From positions 1 to 6,924 of the forward strand of contig PWGE01000020.1 in the NCBI GenBank assembly GCA_003554345.1: DNA of 6,924 nucleotides, in the 5' to 3' direction. The DNA comes from T1SED10-198M sp003554345 [NCBI: Candidatus Sumerlaeota bacterium] (GTDB lineage: Bacteria > Sumerlaeota > T1SED10-198M). Under the pieces are notes generated by a model. The model did no database searches. It saw only the letters and a list, made by a program, of their open reading frames with translations, and was not told where the DNA came from. Position 1 is the first letter of the stretch. Every line of letters starts with the position of its first letter. This document shows positions 1-4,911 of the stretch, piece after piece. A program made the position numbers and the translations under genes.

Positions 1-858
1 AAGCCGCAATTCACCAATAATACCAGTCATAGTATAAAACCAGGGAGTGGAAGGTTCAGGAATTTGAGGAGAGGTTGGCAACCAGGTCAAACCTGTATCC
101 TCCCAGGTCATCCATCTTTTCCATCCTTCCATTTCTACCACATGCAGGTCACAGTTGATATCAAATTCTTCGTTAAACATCCTGGCCAATTCTCCAATGG
201 TCATACCATGACAATAGGGAATAGGATAATAGCATACAAAAGAACCATATTCTGTAGCTATATTTCCATCCACGTATTTACCGGTAAGAGGATTGGGGCG
301 ATCGAACACAACAAATGGGATATCATTTTCCTTAGCTGATTTCATAGAAGCAGCCATAGAGGAAATGTAAGTATAAGAACGACTTCCGATATCCTGAATG
401 TCGAACACAAGGACATCTACATCTTCCAGCATCTCCTGGGTAGGAGCTTTTACCGCTCCATAGAGACTGAAAACAGGCAGACCGGTCACTTCATCGATAA
501 AGGTTTCCACCTGTTCTCCAGCTGGAATTGTCCCACGCACGCCGTGTTCCGGCCCATACAGAGCAACCAGATTCACATCGGGAATGCGCATCAACACATC
601 AATAGTGGGTTCTACTTCCCGATTAACCCCTGAATTGTTAGTAATAAGACCGACATTTTTCCCTTTGAGGATACCACCCTCTTTCTTTTCGATGACATCT
701 GCACCTAATTTCACACGCGGACCCTCCTCTCTGTCAATTTCTCTTGATTCAGGAGAATCATGAAATACCACCTCATATTGTCGACAGGCAGTATTTACCA
801 GAAATATCATCCCCAGAACCATCAGGCCCATAAGTAATAATAAAGTTTTTGGACGCAT
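1..858 (-). CDS. namZ: DUF1343 / NamZ-like exo-beta-N-acetylmuramidase, putative lipoprotein (C-terminus cut by window edge)
   Basis: The first 286 residues are present; the 3' end lies beyond base 1. The family (DUF1343, GH171; B. subtilis NamZ/YbbC) removes terminal N-acetylmuramic acid from peptidoglycan fragments outside the cytoplasm. Visible family signatures are LITNNSG (71-77), YGPEHGVRG (101-109), DIQDIGSRSYTYI (153-165), FDRPNP (185-190), CHGMTIGEL (216-224) and the segment around SPQIPEPSTPWFY (263-275). E104 in GPEHG is the conserved acid to test for catalysis; I do not assign the mechanism. The N-terminus has a hydrophobic stretch (residues 5-22) ending in VNTAC, a plausible lipobox with lipidated C25, followed by a charged linker. 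The ATG start is supported by AAGGAG at 875-870, 11 bases upstream. It follows the methyltransferase after 84 bases and is probably the fourth gene of the same operon. The NagZ and amidase partners of muropeptide recycling are not in the window. The family call is firm; the lipid anchor is inferred. Confidence 0.9.
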   Translation of the reverse strand, partial: MRPKTLLLLMGLMVLGMIFLVNTACRQYEVVFHDSPESREIDREEGPRVKLGADVIEKKEGGILKGKNVGLITNNSGVNREVEPTIDVLMRIPDVNLVALYGPEHGVRGTIPAGEQVETFIDEVTGLPVFSLYGAVKAPTQEMLEDVDVLVFDIQDIGSRSYTYISSMAASMKSAKENDIPFVVFDRPNPLTGKYVDGNIATEYGSFVCYYPIPYCHGMTIGELARMFNEEFDINCDLHVVEMEGWKRWMTWEDTGLTWLPTSPQIPEPSTPWFYTMTGIIGELRL

Positions 859-942
859 GGCTTTCTTAACTCCTTGAATGTTTTATCTGAAAGGTAATTT
901 TATATTATTTCAAATAAATAACAACACCCCTTCCCCACTTTC
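859..942 (-). other. AT-rich spacer between the methyltransferase and namZ
   Basis: This 84-base gap on the minus strand shows no convincing hairpin followed by a T run after the methyltransferase stop, so read-through into namZ is likely. It is strongly AT-rich around 895-920, with a TATAAA-like string on the minus strand near 905-900. The only TTG-like -35 candidate upstream is too close (about 14 bases), so I do not call a promoter. The namZ ribosome binding site AAGGAG lies at 875-870. Confidence 0.4.
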
Positions 943-1569
943 TCAAAAGAAGCATTCATTATTATCATTTGACACATGAAAAGTGCAGTAAATACCCGTA
1001 TGAGAGGGCTTATTCCGAAAAGACAACAGGACCAGATCAACATAATCGCTCTTATCAGGACCTGTTTTTACTGGATGAATTTCATCAACATAAAAACCAT
1101 GCTTTTCGGCAGTCACTAATATCTCCTGCAAACGAGAAGGAATATGTATCAAATAAAGCCGACTGTCTTTTTGTAGCAGCGAAGCAGATATTCTGAATAC
1201 ATCCTCCAATTTTAGCGACACTTCATGACGGGCCAGTGCCCGGCTGTAATAAGGAGACAACCGTCCCTCACCAATTCGATAATAGGGTGGATTACAGACT
1301 ATAACAGAAAACTTTTTACGTAAAATCCGGGGTAAAACCCTGCCATCAGCAATCATGAAGTAATAATGAGAAGGAAGCGGCAACCTTTTCTTCCAGAGAG
1401 AGAGATAAGCAGGATTGACATCCACGGAAAGAAAAAGGCGACAATGGAGCTGTCGGCTCATAATATATCCTTCACCACATCCTATGTCGAGTACTTCGTC
1501 CCTGGATGACAATCTGACAAACTCATTCAATAAAAGAGCATCCGTCCCGGTTTTATGGTGCTTAATCAC
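943..1569 (-). CDS. TrmN6-like (COG4123) N6-adenine methyltransferase, short N-terminus
   Basis: This 208-residue class I SAM-dependent methyltransferase resembles TrmN6/YfiC, which methylates A37 of tRNA1(Val), and Firmicutes YabB. GTDALLL (8-14) matches the family's GTD(G/A)xLL segment. SAM-binding motif I is DIGCGEG (28-34), an acidic residue follows at D50 in SVDVN, ADGR is at 74-77, and the catalytic NPPYY motif is at 93-97, typical of N6-adenine and related amino methyltransferases. The C-terminus is family-like. The start is GTG, preceded by AGGAG at 1578-1574, and overlaps the upstream gene's stop by 8 bases (GTGATTAA), which suggests translational coupling. An in-frame TAG at 1587-1585 rules out an upstream start, so about 20-30 N-terminal residues common in relatives are absent. 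The tRNA substrate is inferred from the family; an rRNA or protein target is possible. Confidence 0.82.
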   Translation of the reverse strand: MIKHHKTGTDALLLNEFVRLSSRDEVLDIGCGEGYIMSRQLHCRLFLSVDVNPAYLSLWKKRLPLPSHYYFMIADGRVLPRILRKKFSVIVCNPPYYRIGEGRLSPYYSRALARHEVSLKLEDVFRISASLLQKDSRLYLIHIPSRLQEILVTAEKHGFYVDEIHPVKTGPDKSDYVDLVLLSFRNKPSHTGIYCTFHVSNDNNECFF

Positions 1570-2581
1570 CTTTCTCCTGGTAAACTATTCGAAACCCGAT
1601 AAAATTACAATGGGTATCCTTGTGAAAATGGCTGCGATTAGCTGTTCGCAATTCTTCCGGATAAGAAAGCCATGCCCCTCCTCTTACTGCCGCATAAGGG
1701 TTTTCAGCATCATACCACCAGGGATGATAGGTCATTCCCGTGCGAAAAATAGAACTGTAATAATCCGAGCGATAACTATCAAGGCACCACTCATAAACAT
1801 TTCCTGAAAAATCATACCCTCCATAAAAAGAGACTGCTTTTTCAGTGCCCCTATTTTTCCCGTTATAATATCCCACAGGTGTAAGCCGGGGAGGAGGTAA
1901 CAATACCTCGTCTTCATAGGTATTATAATTGGCCAGTTTTTCAGAAAGCTCTTCCTGTTGAAATCCATATTTTGTCTTTCTGTTTTCCTCAGGATTCCAG
2001 CCAGCAGCCTTTTCCCATTCACATTCAGTGGGAAGACGGAATCCTGCCACCCCCTCCTCAAAGGTCTTACTTTCAAAATGAAAAACTGAATCCAGCCCAT
2101 ATTTTTCATTAAGCCATTCGGTATAAGCCAGTGCACCAAACCAGGTCACCTCAATCACCGGATAATTTACAGAAGAATCTGGCACATAAAAGCTGTTTGA
2201 TTCATAATAAATTGGGGTGTCCTCATCAGCTTCAGCAGTCTGGGCAAGGATTATCTCCGGACTTTGGTAATAGATGTTCCCATTTTCAACTCTGATTCTC
2301 TCATCTTCATACCATTCATTAAGAAACAACATATACTCTTCATTAGTAACAGGATAAGGATAAATATAATAATCGGGTAAAGTTATTATATTCGGGGGGT
2401 ACTCATCCTCATCATAATAGGCAGTGGCAGACCCCAGCACAAAATCTCCTTTTTCCACAAAGAGCATCTGATCCAGTTTATCAGGTAATGAGGAGCCATA
2501 TATTAAAAAAGTCCCTCCTGTTTCAAGTATAAAGAAAAAAACAAGCCCCAACAAAGGAAGTATGTCCTTAATTTTGCTCAT
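1562..2581 (-). CDS. Membrane-anchored FGE/SUMF1-fold protein, probably not a formylglycine synthase
   Basis: This 339-residue protein has a hydrophobic N-terminal segment (about 8-28), which is either an uncleaved anchor or a signal peptide, then an FGE-sulfatase (SUMF1, PF03781) domain facing outward. Fold signatures run in the usual order: MLFVEKGDFVLGS (39-51), PYPVTNEEY (75-83), PVIEVTWFGALAY (141-153), FRLPTECEWEKAA (181-193), SGNVYEWC (259-266), VRGGAW (299-304) and GFRIV (329-333). True FGEs carry two catalytic cysteines just after the RGGS(Y/F) motif. Here that stretch reads AWLSYPEELRTANRS with no cysteine, so formylglycine formation is unlikely. Many such relatives are sugar-binding, structural or ergothioneine/pvdO-type proteins, and I cannot choose among them. 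The start overlaps the glycosylase stop by 14 bases with no clear Shine-Dalgarno, so translation probably depends on coupling. The next Met (M39) would remove the anchor and is less likely. No sulfatase gene is nearby. Confidence 0.85.
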   Translation of the reverse strand: MSKIKDILPLLGLVFFFILETGGTFLIYGSSLPDKLDQMLFVEKGDFVLGSATAYYDEDEYPPNIITLPDYYIYPYPVTNEEYMLFLNEWYEDERIRVENGNIYYQSPEIILAQTAEADEDTPIYYESNSFYVPDSSVNYPVIEVTWFGALAYTEWLNEKYGLDSVFHFESKTFEEGVAGFRLPTECEWEKAAGWNPEENRKTKYGFQQEELSEKLANYNTYEDEVLLPPPRLTPVGYYNGKNRGTEKAVSFYGGYDFSGNVYEWCLDSYRSDYYSSIFRTGMTYHPWWYDAENPYAAVRGGAWLSYPEELRTANRSHFHKDTHCNFIGFRIVYQEKGD

Positions 2582-3263
2582 TAACTATTTTTTTTATTGC
2601 CAGCATGTCTTCCCATGCTTCTTTACGAATCCTTGTATTATGGGGGTTTCGAATAATATAAGAAGGATGATACGTGGGAATGACCGGAATATCTTGAAAA
2701 GCCCCCTTTTTGCCCCTCAGCAGGGAAATAGGCGTACTGGTTTTCATCAACCATTGGGCTGCAAAAGTGCCTAACCCGCAGATAACAGAGGGGTTAATAA
2801 TTTCTATTTGTTTCAGTAAAAAATGGGAACAGGCTTCAACCTCTTCTCTTTTTGGATTACGATTACCTGGAGGACGGCACTTAAGGATATTACAAATATA
2901 CACTGAATTTCTGGGCAAATCGAGAGAGCGGGGATTTTCAATCATTTCCGTTAATTTCCTTCCTGCTCTTCCCACAAAAGGCCTTCCTGTTTTATCTTCT
3001 TCTCCTCCCGGTGCTTCACCAATAAACATAACCCCGGCATCTTTCTTTCCCTCCCCAAACACCAAATTCAACCTGCTCTTACACAACGCACATGCCTTGC
3101 ACTTTTCGGCTTCTTTGCGAAGAACTTCCATAGCCTCTTCCCCGGTCTTGGAACCTCTCTGTCCGGTTTGACCAGATCTAATATTTTTTTTTAATCCCAC
3201 TTCTGTCAAACCCAGTAACTCATTAAATTCTTTCTGCAAATATTTTTTATCCTTTTCATGCAT
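2568..3263 (-). CDS. Family 4 uracil-DNA glycosylase (iron-sulfur type)
   Basis: This cytoplasmic enzyme would remove uracil from DNA and start base-excision repair. Family signatures are GEAPG (82-86) with GRPFVGRAGRKL (93-104) for the active-site loop, NILKCRPPGNRNP (125-137), and the HPSY loop (TYHPSYIIR, about 197-205) for DNA binding. Four cysteines that would bind a 4Fe-4S cluster are visible: C55 and C58 (C61 is also close), C129 and C145. At 231 residues it carries about 45 extra N-terminal residues, low in complexity and rich in K, G and T. The ATG at 3263 has AAAGGGG at 3280-3274, 10 bases upstream. An internal ATG at 3131 (M45), behind GGGGAAGAGG, would give a typical 187-residue enzyme and is a real alternative. 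A run of nine A lies in the extension (minus strand, 3192-3184). It is the first gene of the minus-strand operon and is divergent from the NrdG2 gene. Confidence 0.93.
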   Translation of the reverse strand: MHEKDKKYLQKEFNELLGLTEVGLKKNIRSGQTGQRGSKTGEEAMEVLRKEAEKCKACALCKSRLNLVFGEGKKDAGVMFIGEAPGGEEDKTGRPFVGRAGRKLTEMIENPRSLDLPRNSVYICNILKCRPPGNRNPKREEVEACSHFLLKQIEIINPSVICGLGTFAAQWLMKTSTPISLLRGKKGAFQDIPVIPTYHPSYIIRNPHNTRIRKEAWEDMLAIKKIVNEQN

Positions 3264-3265
3264 TA

Positions 3266-3293
3266 TAGACTGACCCCTTTCTTATGTTATAAT
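3266..3293 (+). promoter_or_regulatory. Sigma70-type extended -10 promoter for the NrdG2 gene
   Basis: A perfect TATAAT at 3288-3293 is preceded by TG one base upstream (TGTTATAAT), the extended -10 form. TAGACT at 3266-3271 matches the TTGACA consensus at four positions with a 16-base spacer. Transcription would start near 3300. This decides the gene start: the ATG at 3258 lies upstream of the promoter, so the first usable start is ATG 3330. The interval 3281-3293 also recurs inverted at 4888-4900. Confidence 0.65.
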
Positions 3294-3294
3294 A
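3289..3294 (-). promoter_or_regulatory. Candidate -10 (TATTAT) for the glycosylase operon
   Basis: On the minus strand TATTAT reads 3294-3289, about 25 bases upstream of the glycosylase ATG, leaving room for a short leader holding the AAAGGGG site. The best -35 at an acceptable distance is TTGTGT (18-base spacer, three of six consensus bases), so support is weak. It physically overlaps the -10 of the divergent NrdG2 promoter, so the two could not be occupied at the same time. Confidence 0.3.
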
Positions 3295-3329
3295 AACGAG
3301 TTTCCAAACACGACACAACAGGCACAAAA

Positions 3330-4034
3330 ATGGAAATTAAAGGTTTTCAGGGTGTATCAATTTTAGATTTTCCAGGCAAAATTTCCAGTATCATTTTTAC
3401 AGGTGGCTGTAATTTGCGGTGCCCTTTCTGCTACAATGCAGAACTGGTATTAGACGCACAAGCTCTTCCCACGTATCCTTTAGATGATATATTTTCTCTT
3501 CTCGAAGAGCGAAAAAATTTTATAGATGCCATTGTCATTACAGGAGGAGAGCCTACCCTTCATCAGGGTATAACAGATTTCTTACTTCGTTTAAAAAAGA
3601 GTTTGCCTTCCAAGAAAATCAAACTTGATACCAACGGTTCTTTTCCACGACGTTTACTCACGATCATTCAGCAAAGACTTGTCGACTATGTAGCTCTCGA
3701 TTATAAAACCCCCCTTTCTGACGTTAATATTATACAGGCTCCACCCGACTACGCCGACTGCTGGACCGAAAGTCAAAACATTTTAAGAGATTCTTTATCA
3801 TACTCCTTTTACGAATACAGGACCACTCTTTTCACACCTTATTTTGCTTTACCTGTATTACAGGAAATGGCCTCTCTCATCAAAGATGAGGAACAGTGGT
3901 TCTGGCAAAATTATTTTTCTACGAACTCGAAGGTAGACCCTGCTTTTGACGGTCAGCCCTTAACAACCTCCACTCTTCAGGAATGGAAAAAGCACATTGC
4001 AAAGCCGGGAATCACTATCAGGGGAAATACTTAA
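3330..4034 (+). CDS. nrdG: NrdG2-like radical SAM activating enzyme for anaerobic ribonucleotide reductase
   Basis: This 234-residue radical SAM protein matches the NrdG2 type (TIGR02495) of anaerobic ribonucleoside-triphosphate reductase activators, which use a 4Fe-4S cluster and SAM to form the glycyl radical on NrdD. The opening IKGFQGVSILDFPGKIS (3-19) is characteristic. The cluster motif CNLRCPFC (27-34, CX3CX2C with C27, C31, C34) is intact. GGEPT (72-76) is the SAM-contacting motif, followed by KLDTNGS (98-104) and VDYVALDYKTP (118-128). The frame stays open back to ATG 3258, but that codon precedes the promoter at 3266-3293, and homology begins at ATG 3330, so I use 3330. The ribosome site is weak (AGG in ACAGGCAC). 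No nrdD lies in the window, so the partner is inferred; activation of another glycyl radical enzyme is possible. It is the only plus-strand gene between two minus-strand ones and converges on the PHP gene. Confidence 0.85.
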   Translation: MEIKGFQGVSILDFPGKISSIIFTGGCNLRCPFCYNAELVLDAQALPTYPLDDIFSLLEERKNFIDAIVITGGEPTLHQGITDFLLRLKKSLPSKKIKLDTNGSFPRRLLTIIQQRLVDYVALDYKTPLSDVNIIQAPPDYADCWTESQNILRDSLSYSFYEYRTTLFTPYFALPVLQEMASLIKDEEQWFWQNYFSTNSKVDPAFDGQPLTTSTLQEWKKHIAKPGITIRGNT

Positions 4035-4049
4035 AGGTAACCCTTTCCC
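4022..4049. terminator. Possible weak bidirectional terminator between convergent genes
   Basis: Two mutually exclusive inverted repeats lie at the NrdG2/PHP junction: AAAGG (4033-4037) with CCTTT (4042-4046) around a TAAC loop, and GGGAAA (4022-4027) with TTTCCC (4044-4049) around a 16-base loop. GTTTT follows on the plus strand and AAGTATTT on the minus strand. Stems are short and the T tracts poor, so this may work only weakly. The position between two stops 18 bases apart is the main support. Confidence 0.35.
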
Positions 4050-4052
4050 GTT

Positions 4053-4796
4053 TTAATCCCTTTCCTTTTTTTCATTCCTATTTCCAGGCCGGCTTATTTT
4101 TCTGAGTTTATGAACCCATCGCCGGGAATAGAGATAATACCTGATTATTTCCCACAACGAAAGGGGGGTGGTTTGTATTTCCACGCGCTGGGCCCGAATA
4201 GCATCAAACACCCCTTTTATGCTCAACTCTTTTACTTTCAACAAAGAATATGTCTTGCCAAACTGTTGAAGGGTATGCGCATCAGAAGAACCAACCAGCG
4301 GCAAATCATATTTTCTGGCCACCTCTATTGCTTTTTTATTCAGATTAAAACCAGGAGCATGAAAATGACAGTGCTCAATGGCATCAAAAAAGTCAATATA
4401 TTGAAAAAGCTTATCTTTTAAGCAGAATTTCCCCGGGAAAAAAGGATGAGGAGCAATTACCAGTCTTTTTTTTCCGACATATTTTTTTAATTCTGAAAAA
4501 GTATTAATATGTTGTCGCGGAAAGTTATAAAGCAAAACATGCTTATTTTCAATAAAAGCCTCTTCTCCGGGAATAAGAAGAATATTATTTTTGCGGGCGT
4601 ATTCAAAGGTGGCGGGATCATCAAACAGTAACCCGTGATTGGTAAAAGAGAGAACCTGAAATCCTTTCTCAACCGCCATATCAATATACTCGCAGGGATG
4701 GGGCAAAACAGGAATGCCAAAATGCTTTTCCATATAATCAAATTGATTATGTATGTGAAAATCTGCTTTGACCGTCTTATAATTATATACAGTCAT
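4053..4796 (-). CDS. PHP-domain metal-dependent phosphoesterase (COG0613-like)
   Basis: This protein of 247 residues from ATG 4796 belongs to the PHP superfamily, whose TIM-barrel-like fold binds up to three metal ions and hydrolyses phosphoesters. Visible metal motifs are DFHIH (12-16), TNH (52-54, usually TDH), GEE (77-79), APHP (115-118), EHCHFH (141-146) and SDAH (171-174) followed by the usual GKTYS. Substrates in the family include histidinol phosphate, nucleotides and 5' ends of RNA or DNA; none can be chosen here. The last 25 residues are rich in R and K and may bind nucleic acid, which is inference. An alternative GTG start at 4820 would add 8 residues (MWRLRLFS) but has no ribosome site. 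ATG 4796 has AGG nine bases upstream, which is weak but better. It is divergent from the beta-helix gene and convergent with NrdG2. Confidence 0.85.
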   Translation of the reverse strand: MTVYNYKTVKADFHIHNQFDYMEKHFGIPVLPHPCEYIDMAVEKGFQVLSFTNHGLLFDDPATFEYARKNNILLIPGEEAFIENKHVLLYNFPRQHINTFSELKKYVGKKRLVIAPHPFFPGKFCLKDKLFQYIDFFDAIEHCHFHAPGFNLNKKAIEVARKYDLPLVGSSDAHTLQQFGKTYSLLKVKELSIKGVFDAIRAQRVEIQTTPLSLWEIIRYYLYSRRWVHKLRKISRPGNRNEKKERD

Positions 4797-4887
4797 GGAA
4801 AATAACCTGAGTCTCCACACTTATAGAAAAAATCTTGGAAATTTGTTTAAAAGTTGGTTAAATTTAGATGTTCGTAACATAGTATTG

Positions 4888-4900
4888 ATTATAACATAAG
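4888..4900 (-). promoter_or_regulatory. Candidate extended -10 promoter for the PHP gene
   Basis: Read on the minus strand this is CTTATGTTATAAT: a perfect TATAAT (4893-4888) with the extended TG one base upstream. The best -35 is poor (TTCATT, 17-base spacer), as extended -10 promoters tolerate. Transcription would begin near 4881, leaving a leader of roughly 60-85 bases before the PHP start. The element is identical to 3281-3293 on the plus strand and overlaps the ribosome binding site of the divergent beta-helix gene. Confidence 0.5.
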
Positions 4901-4904
4901 GGAG
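4898..4904 (+). promoter_or_regulatory. Strong ribosome binding site (AAGGGAG) of the beta-helix gene
   Basis: AAGGGAG lies seven bases before ATG 4912, fixing that start; the encoded signal peptide agrees. The first three bases overlap the minus-strand promoter element at 4888-4900. No good plus-strand promoter is visible in 4821-4897. TTGGTT (4854-4859) with TAACAT (4875-4880) is the nearest pair, but its spacer is only 15 bases. Confidence 0.7.
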
Positions 4905-4911
4905 CGTATTA

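Noticed and set aside
64-339. 91-codon plus-strand open frame at the left edge
   Set aside because: It is antisense to the conserved DUF1343 coding frame, which reads without interruption through this region.
1415-1807. 130-codon plus-strand open frame across the methyltransferase/FGE-fold junction
   Set aside because: It is antisense to two well-supported genes and its product shows no recognisable domain.
1732-2139. 135-codon open frame on the minus strand inside the FGE-fold gene
   Set aside because: It is in another frame of a gene with a clear conserved domain and its product looks like no protein family I know.
1562-2581. Calling the SUMF1-fold protein a sulfatase-activating formylglycine synthase
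   Set aside because: The two catalytic cysteines are absent at their usual place and no sulfatase gene is in the window.
2588-2595. A8 run near the end of the glycosylase gene as a programmed frameshift site
   Set aside because: The run is not followed by a visible stimulatory structure, and both flanking genes have complete domains with a normal overlap; it is better explained by AT-rich coding sequence.
2710-3171. 153-codon plus-strand open frame opposite the uracil glycosylase
   Set aside because: It is antisense to a strongly conserved coding region and has no ribosome site or recognisable domain.
3258-3329. Longer N-terminus of the NrdG2 protein starting at ATG 3258
   Set aside because: The ATG lies upstream of the extended -10 promoter at 3266-3293 and overlaps the divergent gene's start; the 24 extra residues do not resemble the family, whose homology begins at ATG 3330.
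4821-4911. Riboswitch or small RNA in the leader between the PHP and beta-helix genes
   Set aside because: The 91 bases are AT-rich with no stable stem-loop or recognisable aptamer; only the promoter element and ribosome site can be supported.
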